From Candidatus Berkelbacteria bacterium (GTDB lineage Bacteria > Patescibacteriota > UBA1384 > UBA12157 > JAENIV01), in contig JAENIV010000019.1 of assembly GCA_016844295.1 (NCBI GenBank), positions 1 to 12,116 of the forward strand: a stretch of 12,116 bases of DNA, read 5' to 3'. Positions 1-5,682 of this stretch are shown piece after piece; the first letter of the stretch is position 1, and each line of letters starts with the position of its first letter. Made by a program: the position numbers and the translations under genes. The notes under the pieces were generated by a model that worked only from the letters and a program-made list of their open reading frames with translations, did not search any database and was not told where the DNA came from.

Positions 1-177
1 ATTGGCTTTTTCTTCATTGCCATAGGCGGTAAAATAGTTAAATGCTCACCAAAGAGGAAAAATAATTGCAATCCCGCCCGCAAGCGCACCGGCTAATTTG
101 GTAATATTGTCAATATAACAAAAAATAGTCTGTAAGTCGTTTTGTTCCGGGCTGGCCGCATTACATAAAATACCCAT
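1..177 (-). pseudogene. Partial TrbC/VirB2-like pilin protein with in-frame TGA
   Basis: The gene runs off the left edge; 59 codons are visible. From the ATG at 175-177 it reads MGILCNAASPEQNDLQ, then a first hydrophobic segment (about residues 23-43), then TGA at 46-48 (codon 44), then AFNYFTAYGNEEKAN to the edge in the same frame. The part after TGA matches the loop behind the first membrane helix in its two downstream-strand neighbours (YITAGGDTARA, YIYVTSQGNPD), so the frame is coding on both sides of the stop. The TGA sits where relatives usually have a small residue (Gly, Ser, Ala). A GAAGGG ribosome-binding site lies about 5 bases before the ATG. It follows the Ig-pilin gene after about 49 bases. 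Most likely it is a nonsense-mutated pilin-like gene; a sequencing error or recoding remains possible. The family call is firm in style, but the second membrane segment is out of view. Confidence 0.6.
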
Positions 178-226
178 TGTTTCCCTTCTTAATTATTACC
201 AAACAGTGTAATTTTGTCAAATCTAT

Positions 227-1042
227 TTATCCGATAACACTATGAATGTAATTTACCATTACCAGGGACAGTAAAACAATCACAAGTCCGATAACTGCCC
301 AGGTAAGATTTTTACGAGCAGATTCGGCCCTGGCCGTATCTCCCCCCGCAGTTATATACATTATTCCTGAATATACAATCGCCACGACGGCGAGAATTCC
401 TAAAAGCCAGATCATCCAGTTAATTATCGTCACAATTAGTTCTTGAGGGGAATTAACTTTGGTGGGCGGAAAAACAATTTTGCCGAGTTTACCCAAATCA
501 AAACCTCCGACAGCAGATCCGCTTGTTGTTGCAGGCGTCGGGGTTAGACTTTCGTCTGGGGTCGGGGTTGTCCCTCCGCCACTTCCTCCGGTGGGCGTCG
601 GCATTGTGCTCGAAGCGGATAAAGTATAAGTAACATGATTTTCCAAAGCCACAATCCCAAATTTAGGCTCGGGGATGACTAAGGGATCGTGGGTTGTCAT
701 GATCGCCGTTATATAATGCAGCCCTGGATTACTCCCGGCAGCCTGCGTGTTCCAAACATAAGAATAATTCGCCGATTTTCCGAACCCAGGTGGATCCCAG
801 CGGGCTTTAAGGTGCGCCGAAGCGTCAGAGAGATCACCTTTATCAATAATTGCGTCAGAAATATATAAATACACATTGTCGCCGAAGGGAGCACTTTCAA
901 GTTTAATGCTAATACTAATTTTGTCCCCGACTTTGGCGCTAGAAGGTGTTGCTTCAATAGAAATACCCGGTGCGGCCTGGGCAATATTAACCCCGGCAAG
1001 GAAAACGATAAACAGAAAAATTGTAATAAATAATGTTTTCAT
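227..1042 (-). CDS. Secreted Ig-like domain fused to a TrbC/VirB2-like pilin domain
   Basis: A 271-residue membrane protein. Residues 1-23 form a signal peptide with a likely cut after AQA. Residues 24-142 are a beta-rich, probably Ig-like region (ISIEATPSSAKVGDKISI is typical of the first strands of such folds). Residues 143-178 are a flexible Thr/Pro/Gly/Ser linker with a TPTP pattern. Residues 185-271 resemble TrbC/VirB2 pilin-type proteins: a helix at about 208-231, the loop YITAGGDTARAESARKN, and a second helix at about 247-266. Known members of that family are subunits or membrane parts of conjugation and type IV secretion systems. Here the extra domain would sit outside the cell, tethered to a pilin-like membrane hairpin. 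The ATG is only 2 bases after the stop of the preceding pilin gene and lacks a clear Shine-Dalgarno, which suggests translational coupling. The exact extracellular fold is inference. Confidence 0.75.
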   Translation of the reverse strand: MKTLFITIFLFIVFLAGVNIAQAAPGISIEATPSSAKVGDKISISIKLESAPFGDNVYLYISDAIIDKGDLSDASAHLKARWDPPGFGKSANYSYVWNTQAAGSNPGLHYITAIMTTHDPLVIPEPKFGIVALENHVTYTLSASSTMPTPTGGSGGGTTPTPDESLTPTPATTSGSAVGGFDLGKLGKIVFPPTKVNSPQELIVTIINWMIWLLGILAVVAIVYSGIMYITAGGDTARAESARKNLTWAVIGLVIVLLSLVMVNYIHSVIG

Positions 1043-1044
1043 TC

Positions 1045-1362
1045 TTAAGTTGGTGCCACTTCCGGAATTCCAACAACACTTCTTAAAATCATCCCGGCCA
1101 AAATTATTAACGCTAACCCGACTAAAGCCCCGACAATTAAATCCTTAGCCGTTTTAGTGCTGTCTGGATTTCCTTGGGAAGTAACATAAATATAACCTGC
1201 GTAAATCATCATTAACCCAGCCAGAGCGGCACCAAAACTAATTGCCCACGGATATAGTTTAGTAATAAATGTTCCGACCGTGTCAGATCCTCTTAATTCG
1301 CCTTCAGACAAAGACGGCGTTGCGGCGTAGGCTTTATAAATAAAATTTATTAAATATCCCAC
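1045..1362 (-). CDS. Small TrbC/VirB2-like pilin-type membrane protein
   Basis: A 105-residue protein with two hydrophobic helices (about 37-61 and 76-98) around a short polar loop, YVTSQGNPDSTKTAKD. This is the layout of TrbC/VirB2-like pilins and of small pilin-like conjugal transfer proteins common in Patescibacteria. The N-terminus (MGYLINFIYKAYAATPS) may be a short signal sequence cut after AYA. The start is GTG at 1360-1362, with AAAGGA a few bases upstream. An ATG two bases earlier opens a different frame that stops after four codons. It lies 8 bases behind the solute-binding protein gene and 2 bases ahead of the Ig-pilin gene, so all are probably one transcript. Its length is normal for the family. 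No ATPase or channel gene of a secretion system is visible here, so the machine it serves is unknown. Confidence 0.75.
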   Translation of the reverse strand: MGYLINFIYKAYAATPSLSEGELRGSDTVGTFITKLYPWAISFGAALAGLMMIYAGYIYVTSQGNPDSTKTAKDLIVGALVGLALIILAGMILRSVVGIPEVAPT

Positions 1363-1370
1363 ATATTCCT

Positions 1371-2663
1371 TTATTTGATTTGTTCGAGGAGCGCCGTAAC
1401 TTTAAGGGCGGCTCCCTCTAAAACAGTTTGTGAACTTTTATTGGCAATCGCGACCTCGTTAATCATACCTCGAAAAATTTTATCTACTTCTATCAGATCT
1501 GGATTATACCAAGTTAAGGCGGTATCAACCGCAGTGGAAATTTTGTTACCGGCGTTTTCCAGTCCCGAGATAGTTGCTGGTGTTCTCTGGCTGTTCACAT
1601 AATAATCAGTCAGATTCGCAGGATCAGCTAAATATTGGAGAAAATTCCAGGCAAGAGTTTGGTTTGGGCTGGAACTTGGGACAGTGAATATTTCATAGTC
1701 TAAATAATTTACGGGATTTTTTGTTTCTTTAACTTGGGGGATTGGCAAGATAGTAAAATCTAATTCAGGGTTGATACGTTTGATATCGCTTTCCTTGCTT
1801 TTATAGTCAATGTAATACACGGCCTTGCCAGCGCTGAAGGTTCGTAAAGCGTCCCCCATGGTGTCTGAATATGAATAATTATTGTTGGTACTTTTAGAAA
1901 AACTGGTGTATAAATCCAAGGCCGAAGCAGCGGGATAACTGTCGCCGCCGAATTTGTTGAGGGCGGTATGAAATGTCGCCTGGGTGTTGTTATCGTTAGT
2001 TATTTGGGTTCCGTTTTGAAGCATCATCAGGGTTAAGATGTCGGGAGCAGCGGAAATGGCGGAAGTACCCATCGCCAGGCCCGACCGGGTTATTGTTGTG
2101 TCTTGTTTAGATGTAATAAGCCTGACTTGAGCAGTCAGATCATCCCAATTTGTCGGATCCTTTCCCATGAGGTCTTGCTCGCTTTTAGACAATATTTGAC
2201 CAAAATTGCCCTCGTATTTCAAATTTGAATTGGCGAATAAGACTAAGGTGTCTAAAGAAAGCGGATAGCCGTAGACGTTATTGTTGATTGTATTGGCGAG
2301 ACTTACCGATTTTGGATATACTTTTTGATAATCTTTTAAGGTAGTCGGGGCGGACGAAAGTTTATTGTGTTGCTTGGCAAGCCACGATACCGGAATACCC
2401 CAAACATCAATTTTATTCGTCGCAATCAAATTTAACGAATCAACTTCGTAATTTGCGAGATCTTTTTTGATAATATTAATTTTAACTCCTGGATTTTTGC
2501 TTTCAAAATTGGCAACCAAAGACTCAAGATTCTTTTCATCTTCACTGTATGTGACAAAATTAATTTCCGCACTTTTTGGCTTTCTGGAACTCAAAAACCA
2601 GAGAGTCCCAAAGACGATTAAAAGTACAACGGCCAGTCCAAGGATTATATATCTTTTATCCAT
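1371..2663 (-). CDS. Membrane-anchored extracellular solute-binding protein, family 1
   Basis: A predicted ABC-type sugar or oligosaccharide-binding protein of 430 residues. Residues 5-25 form one hydrophobic helix with no lipobox cysteine, so the protein is anchored by a membrane helix rather than by lipid. The mature part starts with INFVTYSEDEKNLESLVANF and continues KNPGVKINI, the usual first strand and helix of this family. The C-terminal half has the typical FSAGKAVYYIDYKSKE and AWNFLQYLADPAN segments. I chose the ATG at 2661-2663. An upstream in-frame ATG at 2676-2678 would make the GGAGGG Shine-Dalgarno (2666-2671) part of the coding sequence, whereas that SD sits correctly for the inner ATG. 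No permease or ATPase gene is adjacent; instead, pilin-like genes follow 8 bases downstream. The ligand is unknown. Confidence 0.85.
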   Translation of the reverse strand: MDKRYIILGLAVVLLIVFGTLWFLSSRKPKSAEINFVTYSEDEKNLESLVANFESKNPGVKINIIKKDLANYEVDSLNLIATNKIDVWGIPVSWLAKQHNKLSSAPTTLKDYQKVYPKSVSLANTINNNVYGYPLSLDTLVLFANSNLKYEGNFGQILSKSEQDLMGKDPTNWDDLTAQVRLITSKQDTTITRSGLAMGTSAISAAPDILTLMMLQNGTQITNDNNTQATFHTALNKFGGDSYPAASALDLYTSFSKSTNNNYSYSDTMGDALRTFSAGKAVYYIDYKSKESDIKRINPELDFTILPIPQVKETKNPVNYLDYEIFTVPSSSPNQTLAWNFLQYLADPANLTDYYVNSQRTPATISGLENAGNKISTAVDTALTWYNPDLIEVDKIFRGMINEVAIANKSSQTVLEGAALKVTALLEQIK

Positions 2664-2678
2664 TTTCCCTCCGCTCAT

Positions 2679-2786
2679 GTTTTGCGTTCCAAAGCAGGAA
2701 GCAAAACAGGAAGCCCTCCAAAGAGAAATCTATTTGACGAAGAGAAATAATCATCTACTTCGTCGAGAGATTGAACGCCGGAGGGC
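2679..2786 (-). promoter_or_regulatory. Structured leader between galU and the solute-binding protein gene
   Basis: Two stacked inverted repeats fill the 130-base gap. The outer hairpin pairs GCCCTCC (2713-2719) with GGAGGGC (2780-2786). Inside it AATCT (2726-2731 region) pairs with AGATT (2768-2772) and GACGAAG (2736-2742) with CTTCGTC (2757-2763), leaving a loop of 14 bases. The second hairpin pairs GTTTTGC (2679-2685) with GCAAAAC (2701-2707), extended by an inner TTCC/GGAA. On the minus-strand RNA the GCCCUCC arm could instead pair with the GGAGGG Shine-Dalgarno at 2666-2671, so it could act as a translational switch. It might also end or process the galU transcript, but no uridine run follows. 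I do not recognise a known riboswitch. Confidence 0.5.
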
Positions 2787-2792
2787 ATTCAA

Positions 2793-3659
2793 TTATTTTA
2801 TAATTTCTTTCAAAAATGTTAAAAACTCGTCTTTAAGGTCGTCCCGGCGTAAAGCGAACTCAACGTTGGCCTTGATATATTCAATCTTATTGCCCGTGTC
2901 GTAATATTTGCCGTTATCAATCTCGCGGGCATAGATTTTATGCTTGTCTCTTAAGGCGTTAATGCCATCAACCAACCAAAGTTCATTGCCTTTGCCCACT
3001 TTCGTATTTTTTAAAGCCTCAAAGATATCAGGTGTTAAAATATAGGCTCCGTGGGTTGCAAGATCCGAGGGCGCATCTTCCGGTTCCGGCTTTTCTATAA
3101 TCTCTTCGATCTCATATATTCTGTTTTCAACTGGTTTTACTTTAGCAATGCCATATTTATTCAAATATTCTTTAGGAACTTTTACGGCTGAGATAACCGG
3201 ATCATTGTATTTATCGAAAACCTCAATCATTTGTTTTAATCGTGGTGGTTCGGAATAAATAAATTCATCCCCCCAAAGGACAGCAAATGGTTCATTGCCG
3301 ATAATTGGCTCGGCGTTCAAGATGGGCGTGCCGTTGCCGTATGGGCCCTTTTGGCGGATATAGATGAAGTTGGCCATCCTGGCGATCTTACGAATCTCTT
3401 CGAGTTGCTCGATTTTGCCGACTTTTTCCAAATAATTTTCTAATTCCACCGTATGATCAAAATGATCTTCAATCGCCCGTTTGTTGTAACCGGTCACAAT
3501 AATAATGTCCTCGATGCCAGAAGCAACTGCTTCCTCGACAACATACTGGATCACGGGTTTGTCGATAATCGGCAACATTTCTTTAGGCGAGGCCTTGGTC
3601 ATGGGTAAAAACCGTGTTCCGTAGCCTGCCGCCGGTATAACTGCTTTGCGTATTTTCAT
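2793..3659 (-). CDS. galU: UTP--glucose-1-phosphate uridylyltransferase
   Basis: Makes UDP-glucose from UTP and glucose-1-phosphate in the cytoplasm, the entry point to glycan precursors. At 288 residues it is normal for bacterial GalU. The nucleotide-binding signature lies at 8-30 (IPAAGYGTRFLPMTKASPKE, then MLP), followed by DKPVIQYVVEEAVASGI at 33-49. Residues 125-134 (FAVLWGDEFI) hold the metal-binding acidic pair region, EEIIEKP is at 185-191, and the C-terminal KYYDTGNKIEYIKANVEFAL at 251-270 is typical. Two segments differ from the textbook enzyme: GPYGNGTPI (105-113), where GLGHA is usual, and NELWLVDGI (225-233), where E(I/L)QLTDAI is usual. A related nucleotidyltransferase specificity is therefore possible. 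The ATG follows TTGGAG with good spacing. The dehydrogenase at the right end could use its product. Confidence 0.9.
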   Translation of the reverse strand: MKIRKAVIPAAGYGTRFLPMTKASPKEMLPIIDKPVIQYVVEEAVASGIEDIIIVTGYNKRAIEDHFDHTVELENYLEKVGKIEQLEEIRKIARMANFIYIRQKGPYGNGTPILNAEPIIGNEPFAVLWGDEFIYSEPPRLKQMIEVFDKYNDPVISAVKVPKEYLNKYGIAKVKPVENRIYEIEEIIEKPEPEDAPSDLATHGAYILTPDIFEALKNTKVGKGNELWLVDGINALRDKHKIYAREIDNGKYYDTGNKIEYIKANVEFALRRDDLKDEFLTFLKEIIK

Positions 3660-3671
3660 AATTTCTCCAAG

Positions 3672-3752
3672 GTATTACACTCCACTCATCTTTTCACACG
3701 AATATACACTAATTTATCTGATTCGTGATAATTTGTGTGTAAAATTCGTGGA
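3672..3752. repeat. Gene-less palindromic copy of the GxxExxY-flanking repeat
   Basis: An imperfect palindrome of about 72 bases (3681-3752). The left arm runs TCCACTCATC.. CACACGAAT.. CACTAAT (3681-3713). The right arm read on the other strand is TCCACGAAT.. CACACAAAT.. CACGAAT (3752-3721). Only about 7 bases separate the arms. The same arm consensus encloses the GxxExxY gene at 8382-8811. The left arm here and the right arm there also share the outer bases GTAnnACACTCCACT, so similarity extends out to about 3672. It occupies the gap between the Hsp20 and galU genes, and on transcripts would form a long hairpin just before the galU ribosome-binding site. I see no convincing promoter for galU in the gap. 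Confidence 0.7.
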
Positions 3753-3770
3753 AAGTTTTTCAATTTATTA

Positions 3771-4154
3771 TTATTCTGCTTTGACTTCAATAGTTTTGAC
3801 TTTTGTTTTTTCTTGCTTGGGGATGGTAATCGTCAGAATCCCGTTTTTCAAAGCCGCCTGGGCTTTATCGCCTATCACTTCCACCGGCAATACATAAGCT
3901 CGTGAAAATGATCCCCAGTAGCACTCTTGGCAGAGATAATTTTCTCTCGTGATTTCGCCTTCTTCCTTTCTTTCGCCGCGGATAGTGACCACCTCATCAG
4001 TAATGGAAATTTCTAAATCTTCTGGCTTTACACCGGCAATTGGGGCTTTTAAAATTACGCTATCGTCAGTTTGATATACATCAACTGCCAATTGTCCTTC
4101 GTAATCCTCCATCCAATCGGAATTCTGAGGTTTAAGGGCCTTTTCTTCTACCAT
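3771..4154 (-). CDS. Small heat-shock protein, Hsp20/alpha-crystallin family
   Basis: A 127-residue ATP-independent chaperone that holds unfolding proteins, probably as an oligomer in the cytoplasm. The alpha-crystallin domain spans about 20-115: LAVDVYQTDDSVILKAPIAG, then VKPEDLEISITDEVVTIRGE, then GSFSRAYVLPVEV (81-93). The family hallmark AALKNGILTITIPK is at 100-113. The N-terminal arm is short and the C-terminal tail charged, without an obvious IxI motif (TIEVKAE ends the protein). A CQEC pair (75-78) sits just before the conserved YWGSFSR, where most relatives have charged residues; whether it binds metal or forms disulfides is unknown. A strong AAAGGAGG lies 3 bases before the ATG. Its promoter and a start-site inverted repeat are described separately. 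galU follows after the palindromic repeat. Confidence 0.92.
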   Translation of the reverse strand: MVEEKALKPQNSDWMEDYEGQLAVDVYQTDDSVILKAPIAGVKPEDLEISITDEVVTIRGERKEEGEITRENYLCQECYWGSFSRAYVLPVEVIGDKAQAALKNGILTITIPKQEKTKVKTIEVKAE

Positions 4155-4185
4155 GGTCCTCCTTTTATCTTTTTAATATCAAAAC

Positions 4186-4206
4186 ATTAAGTCTTTGCGA
4201 CTTAAT
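4186..4206 (-). promoter_or_regulatory. Inverted repeat at the hsp20 transcript start (operator or 5' hairpin)
   Basis: A perfect 8-base inverted repeat, ATTAAGTC (4186-4193) and GACTTAAT (4199-4206), with a 5-base spacer. It begins 3 bases downstream of the -10 element, so it covers the expected start of transcription. It is not the CIRCE sequence (TTAGCACTC-N9-GAGTGCTAA). It could be a repressor operator or, in RNA, a stem with a GCAAA loop that stabilises or gates the heat-shock message. Confidence 0.55.
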
Positions 4207-4209
4207 TTA

Positions 4210-4239
4210 AATATATCCCAAAAAATATTCATCAGTCAA
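4210..4239 (-). promoter_or_regulatory. Sigma-70-type promoter of hsp20
   Basis: On the minus strand: -35 TTGACT (4239-4234), 18-base spacer, -10 TATATT (4215-4210). The -35 overlaps a further inverted repeat, ATCAGT (4231-4236) with ACTGAT (4248-4253), a second candidate operator. The leader to the ATG is about 50 bases. Confidence 0.65.
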
Positions 4240-4260
4240 GTTTTTAAACTGATAGTGCTT

Positions 4261-4380
4261 GCCCCGACTTGTCCCGATTTATCTCGAGTGTAATCGAGGG
4301 AGTATGCTCGAGGGAGCGATTTATCCCGAGTATTTTCGAGGGAAGTCAAGGGGTTGACCCCTCGACCAGGCTCGGGGTTG
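4261..4380. repeat. Cluster of short hairpin repeats with CGAG/GGGA arms
   Basis: A GC-richer patch in an AT-rich spacer. Two direct copies of about 27 bases (4276-4302 and 4318-4345) share GATTTATC, CGAGT and TCGAGGGA; a partial copy, GCTCGAGGGA, lies between them. Two hairpins follow: AGGGG-TTGA-CCCCT (4349-4362) and ACCCC/CGA pairing with TCG/GGGT around 4357-4379. GGGGTTGAC occurs twice, 24 bases apart (4350-4358, 4374-4382), and the second copy supplies the -35 of the next promoter. It may be a dispersed intergenic repeat or a protein-binding array. No coding capacity is convincing here. Confidence 0.5.
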
Positions 4381-4406
4381 ACAAAATTAAACCTGTAGAG
4401 TATAAT
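4378..4406 (+). promoter_or_regulatory. Perfect consensus sigma-70 promoter of the wall hydrolase gene
   Basis: TTGACA (4378-4383), 17-base spacer, TATAAT (4401-4406), an exact match to the consensus. Transcription should begin near 4412-4414, which leaves about 25 bases of leader to the TTG start at 4438. Confidence 0.85.
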
Positions 4407-4437
4407 AAATATGTTAGTAAAACTCATAGGAGGTATT

Positions 4438-5544
4438 TTGAAAAGATTTAAATATTATCTAGTTTATCCGGCTTTATTTTTAGCGATATTTGCAGGCACT
4501 AGTCTTATTAACCCCCAAACCGCTGCAGCCTATAATCCCAGTAACATCATCTCCGATGGAGAATTTAATGATTGGCAGACCATGGATGCCGCGGGGATTC
4601 AATGGTTTTTAGATGCCCACGGGGCTTCAAGAATTAGGACTTTCAAAGAGGGCGGGAAAACCGCAGCTCAAATCATTTACAATGCCGCCGTTGCCAATCG
4701 GGTAAACCCATATGTGATTTTAGCCACCATTCAAAAAGAAGAATCAATTATTGAATCAAATAATAATTTCGATTATCGCGCGAAATGGGCAATGGGCTAT
4801 GGCGTTTGCGACAGATGCGATTCCGACGATCCCGCTTTACAAAAATATGCTGGCTTTACCAAACAGGTAACCGATGGGACATGGCAACTAAAGCGTAATT
4901 ACAGTTACTGGGCGTCAACCGGAGACTGGAAAGTCGGTCATTCGATGGTTATTGACGGCACAACGGTTACTTTCGCCAACAGAGCCACTTCGGCTTTATA
5001 TCGTTATACGCCGCACTTACACGGCAATGAAAATTTTGCCGGGATATATAATCGCTATAAAACATATCGACCGCCTGCAACCTATGATGCCAAGCTCCTT
5101 TCTCAAGTTCCCCGAGCAACATACGCGGCTCGACCGGGACAGAGAATTAAAATGTTAGTTGTCATGCGCAACACCGGCACCGCTGTTTGGACTAAAAACG
5201 GGGCCAATGCCATGCATATTGGAAACTATGGTCCTCAGGACAGATCATCCGCCTTCACCAATAATCAAAATCTAAGATGGGAGATGATTCAAGCGTCAGC
5301 CAGAAGAAATGGCGCCGGAACGTTTACGATTTGGTTTACCGCGCCTCAAGAGCCAGGTACATATGTTGAGAAATTCAGGCCGGTTATGGAAGGGGTTAAC
5401 TGGTTTGGACCGGAAATTACTTACACCATCAAAGTTACCGGAAATCCAGTTGTTACTAAAGGCGCGGGAGTTAAGGGACAGCCAGCCCCAGCGACGACCT
5501 CCCCGATGACAACCGCAGATAAAAAATCTTTAATCAATCGATAA
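4438..5544 (+). CDS. Secreted lysozyme-like wall hydrolase with NBR1-type Ig-like domain
   Basis: A 368-residue exported protein. Residues 1-31 are a signal peptide ending AAA. Residues 35-205 resemble a lysozyme or transglycosylase-like fold: WFLDAHGAS (56-64), AAQIIYNAAVANRVNPYVIL (76-95), then QKEESII (99-105) with a candidate catalytic Glu at 101 or 102, AMGYGVCDRC (118-127) and FTKQVTDGTWQL (140-151). Residues about 222-333 are an Ig-like domain of the NBR1 type (MRNTGTAVWT, TAPQEPGTYVEKFRPV, GVNWFGPEITYTIKV). The tail is Pro/Thr-rich without an anchor. It probably cleaves or binds peptidoglycan outside the cell. I chose TTG at 4438, which has AGGAGG four bases upstream and fits the signal peptide. 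An in-frame ATG at 4411 lies at or before the predicted transcript start. The enzymatic activity is inferred from motif style. Confidence 0.75.
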   Translation: MKRFKYYLVYPALFLAIFAGTSLINPQTAAAYNPSNIISDGEFNDWQTMDAAGIQWFLDAHGASRIRTFKEGGKTAAQIIYNAAVANRVNPYVILATIQKEESIIESNNNFDYRAKWAMGYGVCDRCDSDDPALQKYAGFTKQVTDGTWQLKRNYSYWASTGDWKVGHSMVIDGTTVTFANRATSALYRYTPHLHGNENFAGIYNRYKTYRPPATYDAKLLSQVPRATYAARPGQRIKMLVVMRNTGTAVWTKNGANAMHIGNYGPQDRSSAFTNNQNLRWEMIQASARRNGAGTFTIWFTAPQEPGTYVEKFRPVMEGVNWFGPEITYTIKVTGNPVVTKGAGVKGQPAPATTSPMTTADKKSLINR

Positions 5545-5605
5545 TTTGGTCAGAAATAGCCAATAATAATTAAAAGTTAAAAACGCAAAACTAAAAACTT
5601 CATAA

Positions 5606-5638
5606 AAAAACCTAAAGGAGAAATCTTTTGAGGTTTTT
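5606..5638 (+). terminator. Candidate rho-independent terminator in an AT-rich spacer
   Basis: AAAAACCT (5606-5613) pairs with AGGTTTTT (5631-5638), extended inside by AAAG/CTTT, and the right arm ends in a T run. It lies about 60 bases after the wall hydrolase stop and before the GT4 gene. The stem is GC-poor, and its symmetry would allow it to work in both directions. The flanks on both sides are A/T-rich and weakly mirror each other, so it may instead be a dispersed palindrome. Confidence 0.45.
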
Positions 5639-5682
5639 CATTATCTTCTGACATTTGCCATTTAAGATTTAACATTACAATT

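Noticed and set aside
2664..2678. ATG at 2676-2678 as the start of the solute-binding protein
   Set aside because: The first five codons would encode the GGAGGG Shine-Dalgarno of the inner ATG, and the signal-anchor begins normally from the inner start.
2467..2904. Plus-strand open frame across the galU/solute-binding gap
   Set aside because: It is antisense to two well-supported genes, has low-complexity composition, and has no family-like sequence.
4411..4437. ATG at 4411 as the start of the wall hydrolase
   Set aside because: It lies 4 bases after the -10 box, so it is at or before the expected transcript start, and it would turn the AGGAGG at 4428-4433 into coding sequence. The TTG at 4438 fits the SD and the signal peptide.
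4236..4451. Short open frames on both strands in the hairpin cluster
   Set aside because: Their translations only mirror the repeats (for example SRFISSVIEG), and they overlap two good promoters.
5545..5682. Another copy of the GxxExxY-type repeat between the wall hydrolase and GT4 genes
   Set aside because: It is A/T-rich and weakly palindromic but lacks the TCCACnnAT and CACACnAAT blocks; only a terminator-like hairpin is supported.
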